In this document: positions 17,628 through 27,311 of the stretch, piece after piece
How the letters are laid out: each line of letters opens with the position of its first letter
Position numbering within the stretch: position 1 is the first letter of the stretch
Assembly (NCBI GenBank): GCA_016931715.1
Contig: JAFGEF010000121.1
Coordinates: 1 to 56,407, forward strand
DNA length: 56,407 bases
Source of the DNA: Sedimentisphaerales bacterium
Lineage (GTDB): Bacteria > Planctomycetota > Phycisphaerae > Sedimentisphaerales > Anaerobacaceae
Direction of reading: 5' to 3'
Program-made: the position numbers and the translations under genes
The notes under the pieces: generated by a model
What the model was told of the DNA's origin: nothing
The model's input: the letters and a program-made list of their open reading frames with translations, nothing else
Databases searched by the model: none

Positions 17628-19484
17628 ATGCCAAATGTAAGTAATAAAACCAAATTTGATTGTATAGTTATCGGCGGCGGTCATGCCGGAGCCGAGGCCG
17701 CTCACGCCGCTGCGCGAATCGGAGCAAATACCTGCCTTATAACCATAAGCAGGGACACCATCGCAAAGATGAGCTGCAATCCTGCTATCGGCGGCCTTGC
17801 AAAAGGCCAGATTGCACGGGAAGTCGATGCTTTGGGCGGCTTGATGGGGCTTGCGACTGATGCGACGGGAATTCAGTTTCGCCTGCTGAACCGCTCCAAA
17901 GGACCCGCCGTACAGGCGCCTCGCGCACAAACTGATAAATATAAATACAAAGATTATATTCGTGCCATGCTCGAACAGACTCCGAATTTAACAATCGTCG
18001 AATCAATGGCAACCGATATAATCACCGAAAACAATATCGTTCACGCAGTCAAATGTGCTGATGGAATAACATACTATACTCCGACAGTCGTTCTGACAAC
18101 AGGCACTTTCCTTCGCGGCCTGATGCACATCGGGACACATCAGTTTCCTGGCGGTCGGCTCGATGAGCCTGCCTCAAATGAACTATCGGACAGCCTGCGC
18201 CAAATCGGACTGGAACTTGGACGACTGAAAACAGGTACGCCGGCAAGACTTGACGGAGCAACGGTTGATTATGACAAGACTGAAATCCAGGCTGGCGACG
18301 AAAAGCCTGTGCCATTTTCATTTATGACAGACAAAATCACACAGCCGCAAATCCCATGCTGGATAACTTATACGAACGAAGCGATTCACAAAATCATCCG
18401 TGACAATCTTCACCAGGCGCCGCTTTATACAGGTCAAATTAAATCCACAGGACCTCGCTATTGCCCCAGTATCGAGACAAAAATCATTCGTTTCGCAGAC
18501 AAGGAAAGACACCAGATATTTCTCGAACCTGAAGACATAGAAAAAACAACGATTTACTGCAACGGAATCAGCACGTCACTTCCTAAAAACGTACAGGAGC
18601 AGATTCTTAAATTACTCCCCGGCACAGAAAACGCACGCATCGTTCACTACGGCTACGCAATCGAATATGACTACTGCCCCCCTGTCCAGTTAAAATCAAA
18701 CATGGAAACCAAAAAAATTTCAGGCCTTTTCCTTGCGGGTCAGGTTAATGGTACAAGCGGCTACGAAGAAGCCGCAGGACAGGGAATTTTGGCGGGTATA
18801 AACGCAGTAAGAAAATTGCAGAATAAAGAACCTCTCGTTCTCGGCAGAGACATGGCTTATATAGGCGTAATGATTGATGACCTTCTTACAAAAGGCATTA
18901 ATGAGCCTTATCGAATGTTCACATCTCGCGCGGAATATCGACTGTCACTCAGGACTGATAACGCAGACAGAAGATTAACGCAGCTCGGAAAATCAGTCGG
19001 GCTTGTAAGCAGCGACAGGTGGGCAAGGTTCCAAAACAAAATCGAGCAGATGGCAAATCTAAAAAAGTACCTGCAGGAAAATCGCACTGAAGGAATAAGC
19101 CTCTGGGACAGACTGCGAAGGCCGAACAGTGAGCTTGCCGAAAAAATGAATGAAGACGAAAAAGTAAAAGAAATGAAGCTGCCTGAAGACGTTCTTTATT
19201 CAGTTATCATCGATGCGAAATATGAAGGCTATCTGGGAAAGCAGGAACGTTTAGCGGCGGGTATGAAAACATTAGAGAACAGGAACATCCCTTCAGATTT
19301 GGACTACAATACAATTTCGCACCTGCGATATGAAGCAAGAGAAAGACTCACGGCGTTCAAACCCGGCACGCTTGGACAGGCATCCAGAATCAGCGGCATA
19401 ACTCCTGCTGATATTACAGTCATACAGATTCATCTGAAAAAGCACGAGGGACGAGAGATGAAGAACGAGATAAGAAATGACTGA
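17628..19484 (+). CDS. mnmG: tRNA uridine 5-carboxymethylaminomethyl modification enzyme MnmG (GidA)
   Basis: A 618-aa FAD enzyme that with MnmE modifies U34 of certain tRNAs. Seen: Rossmann motif [12 protein letters not shown] (about 15-26), [65 protein letters not shown] and the C-terminal helical domain ([30 protein letters not shown]). Length is normal. Its end overlaps the radical SAM gene by 8 bp. No mnmE is in the window. Confidence 0.97.
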   Translation: MPNVSNKTKFDCIVIGGGHAGAEAAHAAARIGANTCLITISRDTIAKMSCNPAIGGLAKGQIAREVDALGGLMGLATDATGIQFRLLNRSKGPAVQAPRAQTDKYKYKDYIRAMLEQTPNLTIVESMATDIITENNIVHAVKCADGITYYTPTVVLTTGTFLRGLMHIGTHQFPGGRLDEPASNELSDSLRQIGLELGRLKTGTPARLDGATVDYDKTEIQAGDEKPVPFSFMTDKITQPQIPCWITYTNEAIHKIIRDNLHQAPLYTGQIKSTGPRYCPSIETKIIRFADKERHQIFLEPEDIEKTTIYCNGISTSLPKNVQEQILKLLPGTENARIVHYGYAIEYDYCPPVQLKSNMETKKISGLFLAGQVNGTSGYEEAAGQGILAGINAVRKLQNKEPLVLGRDMAYIGVMIDDLLTKGINEPYRMFTSRAEYRLSLRTDNADRRLTQLGKSVGLVSSDRWARFQNKIEQMANLKKYLQENRTEGISLWDRLRRPNSELAEKMNEDEKVKEMKLPEDVLYSVIIDAKYEGYLGKQERLAAGMKTLENRNIPSDLDYNTISHLRYEARERLTAFKPGTLGQASRISGITPADITVIQIHLKKHEGREMKNEIRND

Positions 19485-20628
19485 GTTGTACGAAAATGCT
19501 TATAACAAAACATTAAGCCGCAACGAGCCGAAGTTCAAACTATGGAACAACGCCGGACTGCTTCTTACATATAAATGCAACTGCTCGTGCGAGTTTTGTT
19601 ACTACCATTGCGGACCTGATAAAGGCGGACTCATGCCTATCGATATGGCTATCGGAGCATGGCAGTCACTGAAAATACTCGCGGGTGAAAACGCGAAAGT
19701 GCACTTAACCGGCGGCGAAGTGTTTCTTTATTGGGAGCATCTCGAACAAATCCTCATCGAAGCTCAAAAACAAAAAATGGGCAAAATCGATTTGATTGAA
19801 ACAAACGGATTCTGGGCAACCGATGACAACATCACTCGTGATCGCTTAATACGTCTCAATGAACTTGGCATGTACAGACTGAAAATCAGCGTTGACCCGT
19901 TCCACCAGGAATATGTCGATATTGAGATAGTACGAAGATTAGCGGCTATCTCAAAAGAAATACTTGGAAATGAACGAGTACTCGTTCGATGGGAAAAATA
20001 TCTGGATAATTCAATTGATATGAAAAACATCTCCCCCGCCGCTCGTATGGATGCTTATATAAAAGCGATAGAAGATTACCCCTGCCGCTTTACAGGCCGG
20101 GCCGCAGACAAACTCGCTGAAGCAGTCGCCTGTAAACCAGCCGAAAGCTTCACATCCGAAAACTGCAAATCGAGCTTCCTCGGCGCAAAAGGAGTTCACA
20201 TCGACCCGTTCGGAAACGTTTTCAGCGGAACATGCAGCGGCATAATTGTAGGAAATGTAAATCAAACCTCTAACAATGTTATTGCGAACGAGGGGTGGCA
20301 TCCTCATCCTGATTCTTTTTATCAGGATGGGGATGGTAAACTCAATCCATGCCATCCCCAAGCTACGCTTGAGGATGCCACCCAAAGCAGCAGGAAGCAA
20401 TCTTCATTAGAAGAAATCTGGAAAAACTTCACTCCTGAAAACAACGAAATAATTAATACCCTCTTCAATTCCGGCCCGTTTGGCTTACTTGAAAAAGCAG
20501 AAAAGCTCGGCTATAAAAAACTCCCCTCCTACGCCGCCAAATGCCACCTCTGCACACACATCCGCCAGTTCATGTTCAACAAAGGATTTGATAAATCCAC
20601 CCTCGGCCCCGCGGAATGCTATGTATAA
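19477..20628 (+). CDS. Radical SAM protein with an in-frame inserted repeat element
   Basis: A 383-aa radical SAM enzyme. The 4Fe-4S motif is C34-X3-C38-X2-C41 ([13 protein letters not shown]), followed by a glycine-rich HLTGGEVF and an LIETNG strand. The C-terminal part has [20 protein letters not shown], then SLEEIWKNF, and [11 protein letters not shown], which fits SPASM/Twitch-type cluster binding. Between GNVNQTS and SLEEIWKNF lie about 40 extra residues rich in H, P, D and G, encoded by the 91-bp cloverleaf element. The reading frame is kept open. Substrate unknown. It is translationally coupled to mnmG. Confidence 0.87.
   Translation: MTELYENAYNKTLSRNEPKFKLWNNAGLLLTYKCNCSCEFCYYHCGPDKGGLMPIDMAIGAWQSLKILAGENAKVHLTGGEVFLYWEHLEQILIEAQKQKMGKIDLIETNGFWATDDNITRDRLIRLNELGMYRLKISVDPFHQEYVDIEIVRRLAAISKEILGNERVLVRWEKYLDNSIDMKNISPAARMDAYIKAIEDYPCRFTGRAADKLAEAVACKPAESFTSENCKSSFLGAKGVHIDPFGNVFSGTCSGIIVGNVNQTSNNVIANEGWHPHPDSFYQDGDGKLNPCHPQATLEDATQSSRKQSSLEEIWKNFTPENNEIINTLFNSGPFGLLEKAEKLGYKKLPSYAAKCHLCTHIRQFMFNKGFDKSTLGPAECYV
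20293..20383. repeat. 91-bp cloverleaf-shaped palindromic element inside a gene
   Basis: The outer 14-bp arms GGGTGGCATCCTCA (20293-20306) and TGAGGATGCCACCC (20370-20383) pair perfectly. They enclose three adjacent hairpins: 20306-20313 with 20321-20328 (8 bp), 20329-20336 with 20352-20359 (8 bp), and 20359-20363 with 20367-20371 (5 bp, sharing boundary bases). The whole can fold as a four-way junction. It encodes roughly [14 protein letters not shown]... in frame. No transposase is present, so it would need to be moved in trans. Confidence 0.85.
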
Positions 20629-20630
20629 AA

Positions 20631-21788
20631 TCACTGAAATGTAAGGCGCATAAGGTTTTCAAGATTCGTTTGTTTATAGATGGGTAAAAAGTCATAGCGG
20701 TCAAGCTGGCTTGGATCAGACGGGACATAAATAGAAAGCCCTGATTGCCAGGATTTGTCGAAAGATTTATCATTAAGCCGCCTGGTTACGATAAGCTCAT
20801 TATCAATCCAGTCGAAAAATGCGTTCAGCTCCTTATCGCAAATGTCACCATTCGTCCTGCTCAACGACTGAAAATACGACTTCAAATCGTAATACTCCTC
20901 ATCCTCATATCGGAATAAAGGCTTGCATTCCTTCGGCCACTTCAGGTTTTCAGGTTTTACAAAAGAGTCCAGAACAGGTTTAAGCTTTTCCGGAAGCTTT
21001 TTCAGCTCATTGCAATCGAACAAAATATATAAGGTATAATCCTTATCCCGAAGCATAATATTTTGTGCTATGTTCTTTCCTGTGATATCAGGGCCTTTCG
21101 CTGCGGCCTGAAGCGTTCGTGCATAGTACGTATTCGGAGCGCCAACTTTTGCAGGAGAAGCCATAAGATATTGGCATGTATCAGTAAAACTATAAAGGTT
21201 CTGAATCGAGCCGCGTGCACACTGCTGGAGAAAAAGAAGCCTGACTTTATTATCGACGCTCCGATTGAAATCAGCGATGATTTTAGCTGCTTCGATTCCG
21301 GAGAGCCATTTTGCCATGATTAGTTTATTGTTTTTCTTTGCCTCTCCGAACGGCCGTTCATCTTTGCACATGTCATCCAGCGCTCCGCCGTGATTGAGGA
21401 GAACAATGCAGTAGTTTTCCGCCTTCCAGTTGCTGCGCACCCAGTCGAAATATTTTTTCAGTTCGTTTGCATCGGCGCTGTTTTCGCTTTTTACGGATAA
21501 TTCTTTTCTTTTGGTTTTTCCGCCAGAGTTGTACATCGCAATTCGTTTCATACATTTTATATCGTTGAAATCCGCCTGCGTCACAACTGCGATTTCGTCG
21601 TTTATAATTCCTTTTTCAAGCTCGCTGAGAATCCTGCTTCCATGTACGTTAAGGTCATTGTCATAGGACATGTAATATACAAACACCCACCTGTACACAT
21701 GATTTTCCGACGATAATAGTCCCACAGCCAGTAAAATCATCAGTAATACAATAAGCAATCCCGCAAAGCATATTTTATATTTTCCCAT
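20631..21788 (-). CDS. Clostripain-like (C11 family) cysteine peptidase, membrane-anchored or secreted
   Basis: A 385-aa peptidase. The N-terminal hydrophobic segment (about 7-25) is a signal or anchor. The C11 core begins VYYMSYDNDLN. It has catalytic His133 (VLLNHGGALDDM) and Cys190 (RLLFLQQCARGS), and the substrate-binding SPAKVGAPNTYY region. Family members cut after Arg or Lys and are often activated by self-cleavage. AAAGAG precedes ATG 21788. The stop lies 2 bp from the convergent radical SAM stop with no separate terminator. Physiological substrate unknown. Confidence 0.87.
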   Translation of the reverse strand: MGKYKICFAGLLIVLLMILLAVGLLSSENHVYRWVFVYYMSYDNDLNVHGSRILSELEKGIINDEIAVVTQADFNDIKCMKRIAMYNSGGKTKRKELSVKSENSADANELKKYFDWVRSNWKAENYCIVLLNHGGALDDMCKDERPFGEAKKNNKLIMAKWLSGIEAAKIIADFNRSVDNKVRLLFLQQCARGSIQNLYSFTDTCQYLMASPAKVGAPNTYYARTLQAAAKGPDITGKNIAQNIMLRDKDYTLYILFDCNELKKLPEKLKPVLDSFVKPENLKWPKECKPLFRYEDEEYYDLKSYFQSLSRTNGDICDKELNAFFDWIDNELIVTRRLNDKSFDKSWQSGLSIYVPSDPSQLDRYDFLPIYKQTNLENLMRLTFQ

Positions 21789-21888
21789 ATAAAATCTCTT
21801 TCATATACACCTCAATATTTTCCATATTATAACAGTAATCGTTTTGTAAGGCAAAAAAAGTCAAAAATATTCAAAAAAGGATAAAACC

Positions 21889-21905
21889 GTAACAAAACGG
21901 TAACA
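21889..21905 (+). promoter_or_regulatory. 11-bp-spaced direct repeat GTAACA (candidate OmpR-family site)
   Basis: GTAACA occurs at 21889-21894 and 21900-21905, exactly one helical turn apart, 71 bp before the next gene's ATG. Tandem sites with 11-bp period are the geometry bound by OmpR/PhoB-type dimers. The regulator encoded at 27312 belongs to that family. The link is inferred. Confidence 0.35.
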
Positions 21906-21975
21906 TTTGCCGTGCAAAATACTCCTGTTAAAACAAATATATTTATGATATTTTATTGTCGAAAGGAGTAATGTT

Positions 21976-24579
21976 ATGAAACAGTTAAATGTTACGAAAA
22001 GTTCAGTTAAAGCGATTATCATTTTCTTATTATTTACTATCGTTCCGGCAGTATTTGCCGCTCAGTCCAAGCCTGCAAGTGTTCTTCTGCAGGAAGGTTT
22101 GTATGCAGAGGAAATCGAAGGTAATCTCGATGAGGCAATCAAAATCTATCAGAGTATTATTGACGATAGTTCAGCACAGAAGAACCATATCGCACAGGCT
22201 TTATATCGACAAGGCATGTGCTATATGAAATTGCAAAACGAAATATCGGCGAAAGTAAATTTTCAGAAATTGACTGCGAATTTCAGCGACCAGACTAATA
22301 TCATCGAAAAAATCAAACCCATGCTTGATGACATGGGCAATGCAGATCCAGCCGCTCTTATGCCGCCTGAGACTTTGTTCTATGCAGAGATTGGCAGCCC
22401 GGGCAAGCAAATCGAAACCATACTGAACATGCTTAAAGGAAGCCCGCTTGAAAATCCATTAGCTCTTATTGGCAATAATACGGCTGGAAATACAGGACAA
22501 CAGGCAACGGCGTCAAATATTATTAGTGGACTTCTTAATCCAAATATGATGGCCGAATTTAAGAAAATCAGGGGAATGGGAGTGGGTATAACCGGCATTC
22601 CCAATAATAATATTCCCCCTGCTATAGTTGTCATGTTTCCCGGCAAGAGCGACGCCTTAAAAGGAATACTTCAAACGGTGCTTAGTATGGTGGGAAAACC
22701 TGTTGACGATATAGAAGGCATGAAATGTGTCTCTCTCGAGGGAGGCGGAGCCGCATATGACGATTCGGTGGTTATTCTGGCAACTCCGCCGGCGTTCGAA
22801 ACCGGTCAGTTCACATGGTGCGTTAAACAGTACAAAGGCATTACTCATGAACCAACACTGGCTTCAAGCAACAAGTCATTCGTGCAGGTAAGCAAGCAGG
22901 CACGACAGTCGAACGCTCTGACAATCTGGGCGGATGTAAATACAGTCTATACAAAGCTGATACAAACGCTTCCACCTGATGCCGTTCCTCCCGAGGTTCG
23001 TTTGGCAGATGGAATAGTCGATTTTAAAAATATAAAAGACCTGATTACTTTTTTATCAATTGAACAAACAGGTATTGCGCTCGAAACCAATATTGCACTT
23101 AATGAAGGTCATAACTGCATTGCTTACAATATGATTCGCACACCAAATCTCAATAAAAAAGCTTTTCAGGTGATACCGCCTCAAACAATCGGGTTGTTGA
23201 GTTTTGCTTTAAATAACGCTGAAAGTGCCCAGGCACAATCGGTAGGCCAGCAGCTTCTGAATGTAACCGGCCTTGATATAGGCAGGGAAATTTTTGCTAA
23301 TATCGAACAAATCTCTTTATTTTTAACACCTGCGAAAAATACAAAAGCACAACCAATTAATAATCCGGCAATTGCTTTCGGAGGCAACATCGGTCTTGTG
23401 ATTACAAGTCGAAATCCGCAGCAAACACGACAGATAATTGAACAGTTACTCACAATACCCGGTTTAGTAACCAGAAATCCAAATAATAATCAAACGCAGG
23501 AGACATCAGGCAAATATACTATTAATCTTAACAATGGAATGAAGCTTAATTGCTACCAGAACAATAATACAACCATTGTTTCCTTAAATCCTGAAATCAT
23601 CGAAGCTTCAATAGCGTCTTTACAATCAAAATCGGTTGTGACAGAAGGGTCTTTACAAAAACCAATTTCTGAATTGTCTTCCAATACCAGTAAGATTCTT
23701 ATGCTTAATCTTGGTGGTTTTATACAGACTGGACAGTTATTTGTCAATGCCGGCTCCGAAGAAAACACAACGAACCTTCGCAATCTATTAGCCCAGATAG
23801 CGTCAGGATGCAAAGATACTACCATCCAGTTGCGAACCAATGAAAGCCAAAATAATTTTAATATTCGCGCCGGTATTTATAACCTCCCTCCTCTCAGCAA
23901 TGTCTTTGCTCCAATAATGCAGATTGCAAATATTATGTCACAAACACAGCAAAATACAGGCGGCTGGGAAAAAATTGATACTACACCTGTAATGATTGCT
24001 CATACGGATAAGCCGCTAATTATTACAGACGAAAAAGTCCCGGAAATATGGGATAATATTCAATCTCATGCGCTTGAAAATAAAATATATTCTGCTCCAT
24101 CTTCAAAAAAAGATTTTTCCGCAGAGTACAAAGCTCTATGGGATAAAGATAATCTTTATATTTATGTTAATATAATAGACGACAAGATAGTATATGATTC
24201 TGAAGATTTTTACCAAGATGATTCCGCAGAGATTTTCATCGATGCCGATAATTCCAGATCGGGTGAATATAAAGATAATGATTACCATTTTTACTTCTGC
24301 TGGAATAAAAAAGGTATTTATAATCGCGGTTCTCTTCCGGAAAAAACCCAGTCCGCTATGGTCACAAATGGTGAAGGATATACTCTCCGAGTTACCATAC
24401 CGTGGTCGGTTCTTGGTGTAAATGCCCAGCCAGGTTTAAAAATAGGTTTTGATGTTCACGTTAACGATGATGATGACGGCGGAGACCGAGACAGTAAAAT
24501 CACATGGCGCGACACACAGGATTCAGCATGGGAAAACAATAAATTTTTCGGAACCGCCGAACTGGCTGGTCCGAATTGA
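21976..24579 (+). CDS. Large exported TPR protein with C-terminal CBM9-like domain
   Basis: An 867-aa protein with a signal peptide (about 1-29). A TPR pair (about 35-105, GNLDEAIKIYQSIIDDS, IAQALYRQGMCYMKL) is followed by a long uncharacterised central domain (about 115-660). The C-terminal CBM9-like beta-sandwich (about 680-865) has FSAEYKALWDKDNLYIYVNI, DDSAEIFIDADN, YTLRVTIPWSVLG and ITWRD. The CBM9 fold normally binds sugar ends. AAAGGAG precedes ATG 21976. It lies 73 bp ahead of the histidine kinase gene on the same strand; both carry TPR-like repeats. It may be a periplasmic sensor component or a surface protein controlled by that system. Confidence 0.78.
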   Translation: MKQLNVTKSSVKAIIIFLLFTIVPAVFAAQSKPASVLLQEGLYAEEIEGNLDEAIKIYQSIIDDSSAQKNHIAQALYRQGMCYMKLQNEISAKVNFQKLTANFSDQTNIIEKIKPMLDDMGNADPAALMPPETLFYAEIGSPGKQIETILNMLKGSPLENPLALIGNNTAGNTGQQATASNIISGLLNPNMMAEFKKIRGMGVGITGIPNNNIPPAIVVMFPGKSDALKGILQTVLSMVGKPVDDIEGMKCVSLEGGGAAYDDSVVILATPPAFETGQFTWCVKQYKGITHEPTLASSNKSFVQVSKQARQSNALTIWADVNTVYTKLIQTLPPDAVPPEVRLADGIVDFKNIKDLITFLSIEQTGIALETNIALNEGHNCIAYNMIRTPNLNKKAFQVIPPQTIGLLSFALNNAESAQAQSVGQQLLNVTGLDIGREIFANIEQISLFLTPAKNTKAQPINNPAIAFGGNIGLVITSRNPQQTRQIIEQLLTIPGLVTRNPNNNQTQETSGKYTINLNNGMKLNCYQNNNTTIVSLNPEIIEASIASLQSKSVVTEGSLQKPISELSSNTSKILMLNLGGFIQTGQLFVNAGSEENTTNLRNLLAQIASGCKDTTIQLRTNESQNNFNIRAGIYNLPPLSNVFAPIMQIANIMSQTQQNTGGWEKIDTTPVMIAHTDKPLIITDEKVPEIWDNIQSHALENKIYSAPSSKKDFSAEYKALWDKDNLYIYVNIIDDKIVYDSEDFYQDDSAEIFIDADNSRSGEYKDNDYHFYFCWNKKGIYNRGSLPEKTQSAMVTNGEGYTLRVTIPWSVLGVNAQPGLKIGFDVHVNDDDDGGDRDSKITWRDTQDSAWENNKFFGTAELAGPN

Positions 24580-24652
24580 TGGCAACAGGATGTATAATTA
24601 CAAGATCATTTAAGACAAAATATTAGCTTTGTACAACGGTAAAGAATAAAAC

Positions 24653-26713
24653 GTGGTAATTAAAAAAAATAAAACTTTAGAACAAGACCGAATGCGGTGG
24701 GTAATATTACTGCTTGCGGGGGCGGTGATATTACCCACTGTCTGCCTGCTGTGGTTTATGATGCAGGCTGTAAAAAACGAACGTTTCGCTGTAAGACAAA
24801 AACTCGTAGAGAGCTATACAAAAAGAGCACAGGATTTTTTCATTGATACAGTTGATTTATACTTCAAAGAAAAAATAAAATATCCAACATCATATCATAT
24901 AAATGAGCCTCAAGCTCTTTTTGAAATATTAACGAATCCTTCCGATGGACAATTTCCAGAATTATTAATTTTCGATGCAAATAATAATCTGGAATACCCC
25001 GTATTAAACACCTATACCAATCAAGAAGACAACCATCTAACAGAACCTTTCAAACAAGAGTTATCTGGTAATCTCGAAGATGCGATAAAATCATATGAGC
25101 AAATTGCAGCAAATGCAGAATCAGAATCAATACGTTACAAAGCCAGCCTTTCCAAAGCACGATGTCTTGCTAAACTCAACAAAAAAAAGGAAGCAATTGA
25201 AATAGCCCGCAAAATTTCTTTTTCGAGTATCCCTCGCAAAAGAGATTCATCAGCGGCAAACGTAATAATGCAGGCAAGAATTTATTTAATTCAGCTTGGA
25301 TTGGACGTTAACGATGTAAATACAAGTGCGCTGCTATATCCGATTCTCAAAATACCAGAAGATTATCATGTTATACCATTCGTTCCTGATTTAAAACCAC
25401 CGCAAGGAACGCCCGCTGAAACAATCGTATGGCAATTTGAAAAGGCTATAGATATTGCTGAAAAAGCTGGTCTTGCTAATAAGTTAGAGAAAGAAATAAA
25501 ATATGCAAAAAACCGGATTGAAGCATATAATAACTCCATTTTATCATTTTCTTTTTTTTCTGATTCGAATGCAGTAAAAACATGGCCTATAAATACAGTA
25601 AGGAAGCTTTCAAAGGAATATGATTTATATGGCTTGAAATATCAATTAGACAAAAAAACAATTATAGGCATTTCTTCTGCTGATAAGATGTTATCAATTT
25701 TAAACACCGCTATAAATAATATTCAGGATAATACAGTTGACATAAAAGTATATAACAATTTTGGTCAGCTTACCGGAGAAAATACAAATATTGAAGAATC
25801 GCCTTTTCTCACATTAGAAGCTGGCAGTTTTTTACCTGACTTTAAAGTTGCGTTATATTTCAAAGACAACATGATTTTTGAAAACGCCGCTAATAAACAG
25901 GTGGCGATTTATATCTGGGCGGGTGTTCTGGTCATAGTTCTTATACTTCTGACAGGCGGTTTTGCAGGCAGAACTATCGGCAGGCAGATGAAAATGAATC
26001 GTCTCAAGAACGATTTTATCGCAACTATCACGCATGAGCTGAAAACGCCCCTTGCATCCATGAGAGTTCTTGCTGACACGCTGCTTGAAAGAAATTACTC
26101 AAAACGAGGGCAGGGTGGGCAGGATCCCCTCGACACAAAAGAGTATTTGGAACTGATTTGCAAAGAAAATAAGCGGCTAACCGGCTTAATTGATGATTTT
26201 CTCACTTTTTCACGCATGGAACGCAATAAACAGGTCTTCAATTTTGAAAAAATAAGCCCCGCAGATGTAGCAAAATCCTCGATTGAGGCTGTCCATACAA
26301 AATTTTCTCAAAAAAATTGCAATTTTTTATGTAACTTTTCCGACACTTTACCGTCTATATATGCAGATAAGGACGCGATGGTCACTGTGCTTGTGAATCT
26401 GCTGGACAACGCGTGCAAATATACTTATGATAACAAGCAGATTGAGTTAAAAGTATTTCGCGAAGATGAAAATGTGTGTTTTTCAGTTAAGGACAACGGA
26501 ATAGGAATGACACGCAGGCAGATGAGAAAGATATTTGACAGGTTTTACCAGGCCGACAGCTCTCTTTCCAGACGTGCTGAAGGGACGGGACTGGGTTTAT
26601 CTATTGTGAAATTTATTGTTGACGCCCACAAGGGCAAAATCGAAGTGCAAAGCCAAAGGGAAAAAGGAAGCACTTTCACTGTAAAAATGCCAATATTGAA
26701 GGAGATTCTGTAA
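24653..26713 (+). CDS. Membrane sensor histidine kinase
   Basis: A 686-aa kinase starting at GTG. Two membrane helices (about 18-40 and 419-443) bracket a large periplasmic region that includes TPR-like repeats (about 145-190, GNLEDAIKSYEQIAAN). The cytoplasmic part has the H box ATITHELKTPLASMR with His461, N box LLDNACKYT, G1 VKDNGIGM, F box IFDRFYQ and G2 GTGLGLSIVK. Between the two dimerisation helices is a short GQGGQDP insertion with a palindromic DNA base. Its likely partner is the OmpR regulator two genes downstream. Confidence 0.92.
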   Translation: MVIKKNKTLEQDRMRWVILLLAGAVILPTVCLLWFMMQAVKNERFAVRQKLVESYTKRAQDFFIDTVDLYFKEKIKYPTSYHINEPQALFEILTNPSDGQFPELLIFDANNNLEYPVLNTYTNQEDNHLTEPFKQELSGNLEDAIKSYEQIAANAESESIRYKASLSKARCLAKLNKKKEAIEIARKISFSSIPRKRDSSAANVIMQARIYLIQLGLDVNDVNTSALLYPILKIPEDYHVIPFVPDLKPPQGTPAETIVWQFEKAIDIAEKAGLANKLEKEIKYAKNRIEAYNNSILSFSFFSDSNAVKTWPINTVRKLSKEYDLYGLKYQLDKKTIIGISSADKMLSILNTAINNIQDNTVDIKVYNNFGQLTGENTNIEESPFLTLEAGSFLPDFKVALYFKDNMIFENAANKQVAIYIWAGVLVIVLILLTGGFAGRTIGRQMKMNRLKNDFIATITHELKTPLASMRVLADTLLERNYSKRGQGGQDPLDTKEYLELICKENKRLTGLIDDFLTFSRMERNKQVFNFEKISPADVAKSSIEAVHTKFSQKNCNFLCNFSDTLPSIYADKDAMVTVLVNLLDNACKYTYDNKQIELKVFREDENVCFSVKDNGIGMTRRQMRKIFDRFYQADSSLSRRAEGTGLGLSIVKFIVDAHKGKIEVQSQREKGSTFTVKMPILKEIL

Positions 26714-26745
26714 AAAAGATTTCTGCAAAATTAAAAGGAGAAAAC

Positions 26746-27306
26746 ATGAAGAAAATGCTTTTAGCGGGAGTTTTAATGCTGGCCGGAATACATTGCACAG
26801 GATGCGCGACCATCGTGGGCGGCATAATAGGTTATCAATCGGGCGAAGCTGTCGCAGGAGCCGCTATCGGAGCCGCTATCGATATCACCGGAGCTATTAT
26901 TAGCAATATAGAACATAAAGAAGAAGAACAGAAACGGGAGATACAGGAAAAAGAACGCGAAATAAAACGCAAAGAAGCGATAAAAATCTACGCCGAAGAA
27001 GGATATATCCGTGTAGGGAGCATTAGCGCAACGGGCAAAATGTATGGTGAGGAACTAAAAAGAAAGTTCGATAATATCGGCTGGCAATACACTGAAGTAA
27101 CGGAAAAACCATCTCGTGAAGACGCTCTTACAAAAAGAGTTTTCCAATGCCAAACGACAGACGATAAAAAATTCACGCTCGAATTATTACGGGAAAAGAA
27201 CCAGGACCTACTCGTTTTTATTAAACCAGCCGAGGCAAATAAAGAGTTACAAAGCATGGTTACAAGCCAGGTAGGCATTTGGGTGCGTGAAATCGCCGGA
27301 CAATAA
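26746..27306 (+). CDS. Glycine-zipper lipoprotein in the two-component operon
   Basis: A 186-aa lipoprotein. The signal ends HCTGC (Cys20). A glycine/alanine-rich zipper follows (GGIIGYQSGEAVAGAAIGAA), then a charged coiled coil (about 62-85, KEEEQKREIQEKEREIKRKE) and a small folded domain (about 85-186). AAAGGAG precedes ATG 26746. It lies between kinase and regulator genes, an unusual place, and may sense or transmit an envelope signal to the kinase. That role is inferred from context only. Confidence 0.75.
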   Translation: MKKMLLAGVLMLAGIHCTGCATIVGGIIGYQSGEAVAGAAIGAAIDITGAIISNIEHKEEEQKREIQEKEREIKRKEAIKIYAEEGYIRVGSISATGKMYGEELKRKFDNIGWQYTEVTEKPSREDALTKRVFQCQTTDDKKFTLELLREKNQDLLVFIKPAEANKELQSMVTSQVGIWVREIAGQ

Positions 27307-27311
27307 ACAGC

